Below, one piece after another: positions 5,404-12,221 of a stretch of DNA of 27,412 nt. Origin of the DNA: JACOZM01 sp035289385 (GTDB lineage Archaea; Nanobdellota; Nanobdellia; Woesearchaeales; GW2011-AR9); the NCBI GenBank assembly GCA_035289385.1, contig DATDXI010000063.1:1-27412 (forward strand), read 5' to 3'. Below the pieces are notes generated by a model that was not told where the DNA came from, searched no databases, and saw only the letters and a list, made by a program, of their open reading frames with translations. The position numbers were made by a program, and so were the translations under genes. Positions within the stretch are counted from its first letter, which is position 1, and the number at the start of each line of letters is the position of its first letter.

Positions 5404-5844
5404 CTAATCAAATTTTTGACAATGATATTTGCAATCATCCTCACAAATTTGATATTGTTCCCCTATTTTTCCTAAACAGTTTCCTATCTGTACTCCACCA
5501 CTATCTTGCGTACCAAAGACCATACAATAGGCAAAACATACATCTTGCACAAAATTAGCACCTTGGGTAGGCATACCTGCTGCGTGCAAGGCGGCGACCT
5601 GCTGCTTTGCTTTTGCTGAAGATACTATGTTGCTAGTCGCTGATTGATATCTTACGGTTGGAAGGAGATTCCGTTGTGCATCTCCTACTATATTTCCTTC
5701 CTCGTCAACCACCAACACATCCGTTGCCGAAGAACGGGCATTTAAAACAAGAAAAATGATAGCAACGACGGCTACTACTACAACAATCGCCAAATATGGC
5801 CAATGGCCAACTTCTTTATGTGGTTTATGCTCTCCTTTCATCAT
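5404..5844 (-). CDS. Second membrane-anchored CX3C-cysteine protein
   Basis: This protein has the same plan as the 4966-5292 product: a polar N terminus, one membrane helix (YLAIVVVVAVVAIIFLVLN), then LVVDEEGNIVGDA and an outer domain. That domain has CFAYC, a single Cys in IGNCLGK, and ICEDDCKYHC, i.e. overlapping CX3C spacings. The middle is longer (TVRYQSATSN...). Three starts are possible: GTG 5850, ATG 5844 and ATG 5841. The ribosome site GAGGTG lies just upstream and spaces best with the ATGs, so 5844 is used here. The motif GNIVG after the helix is shared with its neighbour. No known family recognised. Confidence 0.75.
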   Translation of the reverse strand: MMKGEHKPHKEVGHWPYLAIVVVVAVVAIIFLVLNARSSATDVLVVDEEGNIVGDAQRNLLPTVRYQSATSNIVSSAKAKQQVAALHAAGMPTQGANFVQDVCFAYCMVFGTQDSGGVQIGNCLGKIGEQYQICEDDCKYHCQKFD

Positions 5845-5900
5845 CAACACCTCTTTGAATAATCTGATAGTAGTAAGTCGTAAGGATTTAAAAAGATGTG

Positions 5901-5925
5901 TGACTCCACACCGGTAGAAAAAAGC
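5901..5925. repeat. C-rich/A6 motif, copy 3 (diverged)
   Basis: TGACTCCACACCGGTAGAAAAAAGC. It lies between the HEPN gene end (5939) and the start of the CX3C gene, with TTTTTAAA on the minus strand just beyond it toward the gene. Confidence 0.45.
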
Positions 5926-5938
5926 TTATTGCTGTTGC

Positions 5939-6541
5939 TCAAATCATCAACTGCCTGATGGTGTTGACAAATTCTTCGGCAATGCCTAAGGAGAGTTTAG
6001 CATGATATGATTCAGCATGATACGTGGTGAAATAGGTAAAGCGTTCTCTATTTTCCTTCTGCTGTTGGTATTTCCTGGCGTAAGCAAAAGCTGCTTCTTG
6101 ATAATCATCAGCATCAATTCCCTGTATTTCAGCAGCAGCGCCTAAAGAAGTACAATATTCCTCATAAAGATGTTTTGCCAGCTTTTTTGTCTTGACCAAA
6201 TAATACAACACAAAGTGGTGCGTGATGGCATGTACCCCTCTTAGCCCTTCCCGTAATTTTACTTTGTAATGCAAGGCAACAAAGGAGTGGATGATATAAT
6301 ACATCGAATAATATGCCGCACTAACCACTTCACTATAATCACTATAATTTTTATCCTCGTTAGAAGTCTTCAGTATTAATTTTGCAGTCTCAAGGCGCTG
6401 TAAGGATTTTTGTTCATAGAAACGAGCTATTTTATGCTTCTCTTGTTCATCTAATCGTTTTAAGTCTCCTGAATCTATCAATTCTTCAATTCTCTTCTCC
6501 GCTTCTGAAATCTTCCTTCCAATAAACTCATTATTCGTCAT
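5939..6541 (-). CDS. HEPN-domain protein, second HEPN/MNT pair
   Basis: The 200 residues are almost entirely helical. The core is EVVSAAYYSMYYIIHSF, a typical HEPN helix of the type seen in larger HEPN proteins, followed by GVHAITHHFVLYYLVKTKKL. RGVHAITHH offers candidate basic and His residues for an RNase site, but the exact RX4-6H spacing is uncertain. The C-terminal part (AESYHAKLSLGIAEEFVNTIRQLMI) closes the four-helix bundle. It starts 9 bp after the stop of the MNT gene on the same strand, so the two form one operon. It is probably the toxin or effector half of the pair. Confidence 0.75.
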   Translation of the reverse strand: MTNNEFIGRKISEAEKRIEELIDSGDLKRLDEQEKHKIARFYEQKSLQRLETAKLILKTSNEDKNYSDYSEVVSAAYYSMYYIIHSFVALHYKVKLREGLRGVHAITHHFVLYYLVKTKKLAKHLYEEYCTSLGAAAEIQGIDADDYQEAAFAYARKYQQQKENRERFTYFTTYHAESYHAKLSLGIAEEFVNTIRQLMI

Positions 6542-6550
6542 TGTGCTCTC

Positions 6551-7150
6551 TTATTCCTTTGCTTTCCTTCTCAAATAATGAAATTGTTCAGCACCATATA
6601 ATATAATATTTTCTTTCACCGCTTCATTTCCCACATTTAACTGAAATGGTTTCGCCAGCATTTCCTTAATATCAGCCTCATCAACTACAATGATGTGCTT
6701 CTTCACTTTGGTGTAAGGCTTGGCTAAAACAGTCTCCATCTTTTGGATATCTTCTTTTTTTGGCACGATGGCTAAAAGGTCGAGATCGGACATATCGGTA
6801 TCTTTTTCCTGAGCATAGCTGCCAAAGATTACTAGCACAAATAAGCTTGTTGTAGTCTCTGAAAGAACATCCTGAAGATAAACTCTTATCCATTTGTGCC
6901 GTTGTAAAAATGCTTCTCTGCGCATCTGTTCGGCTTCAACCAGCAGCGTTATCGGGATGTTTTCGCTCAACCTGATCATATGTGCTGGTGGCAACTCTTC
7001 TTTCACGAGTATTTCTGTTTCCAATAATCTTTGGATAGAATTGTAGACTAAAGGATACGATTTTTTTAGGCTTCTTGCTATCCCCCTTATCGTTTGCGGT
7101 GTTCTATGTAACAAAAGTCCTAGTATCCCTAGCTGCGTTTTTGTCAACAT
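6551..7150 (-). CDS. Winged-HTH plus MNT nucleotidyltransferase, second pair
   Basis: Residues 1-70 form a winged helix-turn-helix (QTIRGIARSLKKSYPLVYNSIQRLLETEILV), and residues about 105-190 a minimal nucleotidyltransferase with GSYAQEKDTDMSDLD: G110, S111, D122 and D124 at the expected spacing. The HTH would let the protein bind DNA, and a 20-bp palindrome (7170-7189) lies just upstream in its own promoter. Autoregulation is therefore likely. It forms an operon with the HEPN gene 9 bp downstream. It is probably an antitoxin that both modifies or binds the HEPN partner and represses the locus. Two HEPN/MNT pairs within 3 kb suggest an accessory region. Confidence 0.85.
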   Translation of the reverse strand: MLTKTQLGILGLLLHRTPQTIRGIARSLKKSYPLVYNSIQRLLETEILVKEELPPAHMIRLSENIPITLLVEAEQMRREAFLQRHKWIRVYLQDVLSETTTSLFVLVIFGSYAQEKDTDMSDLDLLAIVPKKEDIQKMETVLAKPYTKVKKHIIVVDEADIKEMLAKPFQLNVGNEAVKENIILYGAEQFHYLRRKAKE

Positions 7151-7169
7151 GATATCTATTATACTTTTT

Positions 7170-7189
7170 ATAGTATCAATTGATACTAT
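7170..7189. promoter_or_regulatory. 20-bp perfect palindrome, probable operator
   Basis: ATAGTATCAATTGATACTAT is fully self-complementary. It lies between the TATA box (7196-7203) and the start codon at 7150 of the HTH-MNT gene, so a bound repressor would block initiation. Confidence 0.7.
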
Positions 7190-7195
7190 TTATGG

Positions 7196-7203
7196 TATAT
7201 AAA
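7196..7203 (-). promoter_or_regulatory. TATA box of the second HEPN/MNT operon
   Basis: TTTATATA on the minus strand, about 50 bp before the ATG at 7150. The start of transcription would fall inside or at the edge of the palindrome. Confidence 0.5.
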
Positions 7204-7272
7204 TGTTTTGCAGTTTTTTCGAAAAAGCTAATGAATAATCCATGTAGTGTTTTGTTATTTAAAAGGCAACAT

Positions 7273-7320
7273 TAGAAAAAAGCCCTTCCATCGATAAATT
7301 CAAAAAAAATCGATATAAAT
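7273..7320 (-). terminator. T-rich terminator after the cyclophilin gene
   Basis: On the minus strand an ATCGAT/ATCGAT pair encloses a T8 run, followed by GGGCTTTTTTCTA. U-rich tracts are the usual archaeal stop signals. The gap 7204-7322 holds nothing else that I see. Confidence 0.45.
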
Positions 7321-7322
7321 CC

Positions 7323-7895
7323 TCAAGAAATCGTTACTTTCTTAATTACAACATCTTCTGCCGGCTGATCACCGGAGTTTGTTTCCACTTTACTTATCTT
7401 ATCAACTATGTCCATCCCTTTGGTAACATTGCCGAAGACGGCATGTTGAGATTGTAATGGAGGCTTGTTGAAATCCAGAAATGTGTTATCCACTACGTTG
7501 ATAAAAAACTGGCTTCCACCCGTATTTGGTCCGGAATTGGCCATGGAGATCGTTCCCCGGACGTTGCTTAAATCCTTATGGAATTCGTCCTTAATAGTGT
7601 AACCCGGGCTGCCTGTTCCCCAGCGATAGCGAAGAGACTCATTTTTTGATTGCGGATCTCCGCCTTGAATCATGAAATTAGGGATGACTCGGTGAAATCT
7701 TGTCCCATCATAAAATCCTGATTCTGCTAATTTTATGAAATTCCCTGCTGTTATCGGCGCTTTTTCTGTATCTAATTGGATAGTAAAAGAACCCTGATTT
7801 GTTTCAAATGTAGCTGTTTTCATCGAATTTCCTCCTGAGCATGATGCAACCAGGAGGAGTAATATCCCCAAGATCGCCATGAACGCACTTTTCAT
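7323..7895 (-). CDS. Cyclophilin-type peptidyl-prolyl isomerase, lipoprotein
   Basis: A signal peptide ends in the lipobox LVASC (Cys19), so the enzyme is probably anchored outside the cell membrane. The rest is a complete cyclophilin of about 165 residues. FHRVIPNFMIQGGDP holds the catalytic Arg (R69), GGSQFFI and HAVFGNV follow in order, and the Trp of the usual WLDGKHVVFG segment is missing (LQSQHAVFG). This matches the compact bacterial/archaeal PpiB type. It would speed proline isomerisation in secreted proteins such as the lipoprotein and CX3C proteins in this window, which is inference. It diverges from the amidohydrolase gene across a 78-bp gap. Confidence 0.93.
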   Translation of the reverse strand: MKSAFMAILGILLLLVASCSGGNSMKTATFETNQGSFTIQLDTEKAPITAGNFIKLAESGFYDGTRFHRVIPNFMIQGGDPQSKNESLRYRWGTGSPGYTIKDEFHKDLSNVRGTISMANSGPNTGGSQFFINVVDNTFLDFNKPPLQSQHAVFGNVTKGMDIVDKISKVETNSGDQPAEDVVIKKVTIS

Positions 7896-7932
7896 ATCAT
7901 AAAAAAAATAGGACCTACATTTAAAACTTTTG

Positions 7933-7960
7933 GAACCATTAATTATATTAATGATGGTTC
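7933..7960. promoter_or_regulatory. Interrupted palindrome between divergent genes
   Basis: GAACCATTAAT (7933-7943) mirrors ATTAAT-GATGGTTC (7947-7960) apart from a 3-nt insertion. It sits in the intergenic gap before the amidohydrolase start at 7974 and could be an operator or part of the AT-rich promoter. Confidence 0.35.
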
Positions 7961-7973
7961 ATTTCCAGTTTCT

Positions 7974-9068
7974 ATGAAGTTGATTAAAGAAATAATTGAA
8001 AACGTCAGCCCCATCATCATTCAGCCAACTTCTTCTTCCATCACCCTCTCTCTATCTCGGCGGTTTTTCTTATTTCAGATCATGGAGAAGATCATTAATA
8101 CCATTGAAGAAGAGCCTCACCTTAATTTTATAGCCCTGCTGAAGAATTATAAAATTTTGGGCAAGGTTATGGATGGAACGCTCCATGAATTCTACCGTGA
8201 TAGAAACAAGCTATATTTTAAGAATTTTTTCTATGATAGAACATTATGGGCGGTGGTGAAAGAGGATATAGAATATTTTTATCCAAAATATCATGAATCC
8301 CATCAGAATCTGAAGATGACTATCACGAAGTGGGGTGTAATCATCTATGATAACTATAAGCGGGGATCATTTAATGTTCTTCTGACAACAATTCATTCAG
8401 GGACATGGATTCCAGAATTCATTGAAAAGAAGATGTCTATCTCTTCTAAAAAAAGACATCAAGAGCAGGATATCGATACTCATAAGATCTACAGTCCTTT
8501 AGTATTGGATAAAGGAGGGATATGGATAGATAACAAACAATCCCGCTTCTTGATAGACTTTAACAGAGATTATCTAAAGGCAATTTACAAAAATAATTCT
8601 GAAATATGGATAGATCAGGTTTGGAAAGAAGAACCTACAGAAAAAGAAAAGGAAGAAATTTTTAGGAGCTATCATGAGTTCTATTTTACTTTTGGAAAAC
8701 TTGTCGAGGCTTATCATTTTAACATCATCTTTGATGGTCATTCGATGAATGGATGGTCAGGACGGCCAAATATAAGCTTTGCTACAGACTGTATTTCTCC
8801 TTTCTATATGCCTATCGTTGAGGAAATGCGGAAAAAGATGCTGATGATGGGCTATGGGACAGTGCAGTTTAATGATCCTTATCTTAGCCAGAATATAGCC
8901 CATTGGCTTAAAGAGAAATTTCCTTCTGCTTTTATCTTTTCTATGGAAGTCAATAAAAAGTTATATACTACCCACCATTTTCTGAAGAGCCATCAAAAGA
9001 AGATAGAAAAACTGGCGCAGGATATTCCACAGATATTTGATCTGGAGGTGAATCATGGCTCTCATTAA
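7974..9068 (+). CDS. N-formylglutamate amidohydrolase-like (FGase family) protein
   Basis: The central part has the family's motifs in order: TIHSGTWIPEF (residues 139-149, metal-binding His), D168 and H170, QSRFLIDFNRDY (189-200), IFDGHSM (252-258) and SMEVNKKLY (323-331). These zinc-dependent enzymes cleave N-formylglutamate or related N-acyl amino acids. The first 110 residues form an extra N-terminal region without a recognised domain, so the protein (364 residues) is longer than the usual 260-290. The stop overlaps by 14 bp the start of a GCS2-type ligase, whose ribosome site GGAGGTG (9044-9050) lies inside this gene. The pair is surely co-translated. The substrate is unknown. Confidence 0.75.
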   Translation: MKLIKEIIENVSPIIIQPTSSSITLSLSRRFFLFQIMEKIINTIEEEPHLNFIALLKNYKILGKVMDGTLHEFYRDRNKLYFKNFFYDRTLWAVVKEDIEYFYPKYHESHQNLKMTITKWGVIIYDNYKRGSFNVLLTTIHSGTWIPEFIEKKMSISSKKRHQEQDIDTHKIYSPLVLDKGGIWIDNKQSRFLIDFNRDYLKAIYKNNSEIWIDQVWKEEPTEKEKEEIFRSYHEFYFTFGKLVEAYHFNIIFDGHSMNGWSGRPNISFATDCISPFYMPIVEEMRKKMLMMGYGTVQFNDPYLSQNIAHWLKEKFPSAFIFSMEVNKKLYTTHHFLKSHQKKIEKLAQDIPQIFDLEVNHGSH

Positions 9069-10416
9069 TCCTCACCATATAACGCAGGAGAAGACTCCTC
9101 TAAAGAAATCAAAGATGGGGATGGAGATGGAGTTTTTCGTTCTTGACAACAAAGGAATGATGTCTCAACAAGGACCAAAGGTTATCGATGCTATAGCCAA
9201 ACAAGGTATACCCATCATAAAAGAGATCGGAAAAAACATGGTGGAATTTGGCTGTTTTCCAAGCGTGGAGGCGTATAATCCTTCTCTCCATATAGTTAAG
9301 TCGTTACATAGAACTATTGAATTTTGTGAAAAAAATAACCTGGTAATTTTCCCCTTTGCTACCTATCCCGGATCATTCATTCCTAAAATCTCTAAGGGCG
9401 CACGCTATTCTCTTCAGGAGAAGGTATTTGGTAAAGAACTTATCTCCATCAGCTGCCGCATAGCTGGTTTTCACCATCATTATACTTTACCCAAAGGTGT
9501 CTTTGACCATAAGAAGAAGATGCTGCGTGTGTTGCATAAAGGCAAGCTTAGCCGTTCGCTCATCGCATCATATAATTTTGAGATCGCAGCAGATCCTGTA
9601 CTGACTCTTTTGACACAATCTTCTCCCTTTTATGAAGGGATGAGCTTAGCTAAAGATAGCCGCGTATTAGCTTATCGTGGAGGAGGCAAGCTGGGGTATA
9701 TGGCAGGCCTCTACGCTAAAAATCAGCAGCTAGGCGGGCTGCCTCCTTATAAGCAGACAGTAACTGATCTGTTGACTAGCTTACAAAAACGATGGCAACG
9801 TTTTGAAACAGAAGCAAGAAAAGCGGCGCCACATGTCAACATGAATAAATTGTACCCTTATAAATTAGATATCACTTGGAACCCGGTAAAGATCAATAAA
9901 CTTGGAACTCTGGAACAACGGGGGATGGATGTCAACTACCCTTCCATCACTATCGCAACTGGCGTTTTGCTCAAATTTTGCCTGAGGAATATCCAACGCC
10001 ATTTTATAGAAGTGATTCCTGCCGACTTTGGAACAGAAGAAGCATTTAAAGTTGAGAATGGGATTTTGTATGTTCCGCCTCATACTGTTGTCAGAGATCA
10101 GCTTCAGCCACTCAGCGCTTACGATGGCTACGCCAACGATCTTATGCTTCACTATACAAAACGTTTTTTTTCGTTTGCTCTGAGTTGTACTCCTAGAAAA
10201 TATGCTCCGATCATAACTCCTTTAAAAGAGATGGTTGAGGAAAAAAAATCAATGTCTGATAAAATAGTAGCGTATGCTCGCCAGAAAGGATATATTCAGG
10301 AGAATGGCGCTATTTCTACCAGTGATGCCGCAGATCTTGCTCTTCATTATGCCGGGATGTTATCAAGAGATGCTACAAAGACAATCTCTAAGCTGGAAAA
10401 GATACGAGGTGTTTAG
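9055..10416 (+). CDS. GCS2-type glutamate-cysteine ligase-like carboxylate-amine ligase
   Basis: KMGMEMEFFVLD (residues 20-31) carries the two acidic metal/ATP residues of the glutamine-synthetase-like fold of the GCS2 family. MVEFGCFPS (62-70) and IAGFHHHYTLP (136-146) are the matching later motifs. These enzymes join a carboxylate, often glutamate, to an amine such as Cys using ATP. At 453 residues it is longer than typical YbdK-like members (about 370), with about 60 extra C-terminal residues that are helical and charged. Pairing with an N-formylglutamate amidohydrolase-like gene suggests synthesis or trimming of a gamma-glutamyl or other amide compound. Glutathione synthesis is possible, but no second ligase is visible here. 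Confidence 0.75.
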   Translation: MALINPHHITQEKTPLKKSKMGMEMEFFVLDNKGMMSQQGPKVIDAIAKQGIPIIKEIGKNMVEFGCFPSVEAYNPSLHIVKSLHRTIEFCEKNNLVIFPFATYPGSFIPKISKGARYSLQEKVFGKELISISCRIAGFHHHYTLPKGVFDHKKKMLRVLHKGKLSRSLIASYNFEIAADPVLTLLTQSSPFYEGMSLAKDSRVLAYRGGGKLGYMAGLYAKNQQLGGLPPYKQTVTDLLTSLQKRWQRFETEARKAAPHVNMNKLYPYKLDITWNPVKINKLGTLEQRGMDVNYPSITIATGVLLKFCLRNIQRHFIEVIPADFGTEEAFKVENGILYVPPHTVVRDQLQPLSAYDGYANDLMLHYTKRFFSFALSCTPRKYAPIITPLKEMVEEKKSMSDKIVAYARQKGYIQENGAISTSDAADLALHYAGMLSRDATKTISKLEKIRGV

Positions 10417-10420
10417 CTGT

Positions 10421-10917
10421 ATGGTGTCTCTCTTTATCCTTTCCTAGATTCTGGCGGGAATTGCTTTTCTGCCAGCTCTTGCATCTTTTCAATTTAAGAA
10501 AAGGGAACATATCTTGCTTCTCCTTTTTTTTCTGCATCTCTGATGTCTATCCATTTTTTCTTTTTGGATCAGCTTACGGCAGCATTGATTGCCTTCCTTG
10601 GTGCCGTGAGGATGTTTTTAGCGAGAAAGTTTGTTTCTGAAAAAGTGATGATGGTGTTCCTGCTGCTGAATACTATCGTGTTATTGGTAACGTTTAAGCA
10701 GCCAGTGAATATTCTTGCTTTCCTTGCCACAACCCTGATTACTTATGCCAATTTCAGAAAAGATGACCGTTCGTTGAGGTTGCTGATGATGGTTGGAACG
10801 ACGGTATGGATAGTCCATCATGCTCTTGTCGGATCGCCGGTTGCAGTCTTAATAGAAGCTTCTTTCCTGACAGGCAATATAGGGGGATATTACCGGCATT
10901 ATCTTCGAGGTAGGTAA
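10421..10917 (+). pseudogene. Disrupted YgjV-like membrane protein gene
   Basis: Reading from the ATG at 10421 gives an in-frame TAG at 10445, then ILAGIAFLPALASFQFKK and a hydrophobic stretch. This is what the N-terminal membrane helices of the YgjV family look like. The frame then hits a TGA (10541) after a T8 tract at 10524-10531. The rest continues in another frame from 10543. Removing the stop and a one-base slip in the T8 gives about 165 residues, the family's normal length. The changes could be genuine decay, sequencing or assembly errors in the homopolymer, or slippage. Confidence 0.5.
10543..10917 (+). CDS. YgjV-like membrane protein, C-terminal ORF of the disrupted gene
   Basis: These 124 residues have about four membrane helices (DQLTAALIAFLGAV, VMMVFLLLNTIVLLVTF, NILAFLATTLITYANF, TTVWIVHHALVGSPVAVLIEAS). 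The segment TVWIVHHALVGSPVAVL resembles the later helices of YgjV-type proteins, whose biochemical role is unknown. The ATG overlaps the TGA of the upstream frame (TGATG), so it might still be translated by coupling, but the N-terminal helices lie in that other frame. The gene follows the ligase by 126 bp on the same strand. The left direct repeat of the inverted-repeat element overlaps the stop codon. Confidence 0.55.
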   Translation: MSIHFFFLDQLTAALIAFLGAVRMFLARKFVSEKVMMVFLLLNTIVLLVTFKQPVNILAFLATTLITYANFRKDDRSLRLLMMVGTTVWIVHHALVGSPVAVLIEASFLTGNIGGYYRHYLRGR

Positions 10918-10923
10918 TCTCAG

Positions 10924-11107
10924 TATGTATTTAGTTCCATAAAGAAAATAGTGGCAGGTCGTAAAATCCAGCCTGACATTATTGATAAAAGCGATGATAA
11001 TGCGTTCATTTAAGCATATGGTCAGGCAAGTAACATTATCTTACGATGTTCTTAATGGATTTTACCTCTTGACCAAGCCACTATTTTCAACCGAACTAAA
11101 TACGCAC
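10924..11107. repeat. 184-bp inverted-repeat element flanked by 9-bp direct repeats
   Basis: GTATTTAGTTC (10927-10937) pairs perfectly with GAACTAAATAC (11093-11103). GAAAATAGTGGC (10944-10955) pairs perfectly with GCCACTATTTTC (11077-11088). Inside follow GGTC/GACC, TAAAATCCA (10962-10970)/TGGATTTTA (11056-11064), GCCTGAC (10971-10977)/GTCAGGC (11021-11027) and CATTAT/ATAATG. The direct repeat TAATCTCAG occurs at 10915-10923, where it includes the stop codon of the gene before, and at 11108-11116. No gene is inside. It may be a MITE-like insertion, a structured RNA, or both. About 39 bp of paired arms are perfect, well beyond chance. Confidence 0.75.
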
Positions 11108-11129
11108 TAATCTCAGAAAGTATTATCTC

Positions 11130-12221
11130 TTACGGCAGCCACGTCTTCCTATTCTTCATCTTGTCCGGGAGATATTTCTCGGAAACGAAGTTTAATCCAT
11201 GTTTAGCTAATGCCTGCTGCTCTGCTCTCACTTTCATCTTGGCCATATCCTGCAATGCATCCTGCCAGGCCTTATGATGGATGATAAAAGGATCGTTCTT
11301 GATCAAGTCTTTGATCTTCTTCACGTCAACTTCTTTCAAAGGATGAGTGGGAAGCTTATAGTCAATGATATCCTGTGGAGTTATCCCGATGAACTGCGCT
11401 TGAGGAACGCAAAAAAATTCATTGATATGGGCAGCATTTCCCGATCCAACTTTCAACGTTCGGTAGATCGAACCGAATCCGTAAGGGTCACCGTCAGTAA
11501 AGACATATACTGGCAAGTTCTTCTCATCAGCCAATTTTCTGATGAATCGTCTGCATGCTCGTGTTGGAACACCACCCATGGAAATTAAAATACAGCTGGC
11601 GTCTTTCCAGTAATTATGCTTATGCAGCCGCTCAAACATACCTGAAGTTTCTATCGCCAGGATAAATTTTGCTTTTGTTTTGAAGGAGAGTTCTTCTACA
11701 GATGAAGGGATGGAATATGCTCCTGAGCCAAATTTGGTGCAGTCAATCTCTAACCTCTTTCCCTCATCATCTTTGTCGATGACAATCAACTCTCCAGCAA
11801 CGGCACCACCTTTCTCTTCTGGGATAAAGCCGATCTGTTCTCGGTTGACACCCATCATCGCTTCAATGTCATCCATGACTGTATCAGATTCCGGCTGTTC
11901 TCTAAATCGAGCTTCGCCCCAGTTTTTGGAAACGTAATATGCTTCCCTTTTTGTAGCAATGTCATCTGTTTCCACTAGATCTTTTGACAAGCTCATCATC
12001 CTTAACGTCTGGGCGAAGGTTCTGATCGTTGAAGCGGTCAATGTTCTTGACTTTACTTTATTTAAGAGCTTGAAATATCCTTCTTTTGCATTGTATTCAA
12101 CGTTATTTAACGAGCGGATGGGCATCTCGATGTCAGGGGCTTTTACTTTTCTGATCTTATCATAGATACCTTGAGCTACGTCCTTAATTTTTCCAACAAC
12201 AGGGTTTTCAGTCTTCGCCAT
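11130..12221 (-). CDS. top6A: DNA topoisomerase VI subunit A
   Basis: This is the DNA-cutting subunit of the type IIB topoisomerase that relaxes and untangles DNA in archaea, and a relative of Spo11. KREAYYVSKNW holds the catalytic tyrosine (Y96 by alignment with Spo11). The Toprim metal site follows as AIETSGMFERL (E191) and FTDGDPYGFG (D243, D245). At 363 residues the length is standard. Its start lies 14 bp inside the end of top6B, so the subunits are co-translated and made in similar amounts. The 3' end is 14 bp from the right direct repeat of the inverted-repeat element. Confidence 0.97.
   Translation of the reverse strand: MAKTENPVVGKIKDVAQGIYDKIRKVKAPDIEMPIRSLNNVEYNAKEGYFKLLNKVKSRTLTASTIRTFAQTLRMMSLSKDLVETDDIATKREAYYVSKNWGEARFREQPESDTVMDDIEAMMGVNREQIGFIPEEKGGAVAGELIVIDKDDEGKRLEIDCTKFGSGAYSIPSSVEELSFKTKAKFILAIETSGMFERLHKHNYWKDASCILISMGGVPTRACRRFIRKLADEKNLPVYVFTDGDPYGFGSIYRTLKVGSGNAAHINEFFCVPQAQFIGITPQDIIDYKLPTHPLKEVDVKKIKDLIKNDPFIIHHKAWQDALQDMAKMKVRAEQQALAKHGLNFVSEKYLPDKMKNRKTWLP

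Noticed and set aside
10445..10447. TAG as a pyrrolysine codon in the YgjV-like gene
   Set aside because: No pyrrolysine genes are visible in the window, and the second defect at the T8 tract points to decay or sequence error.
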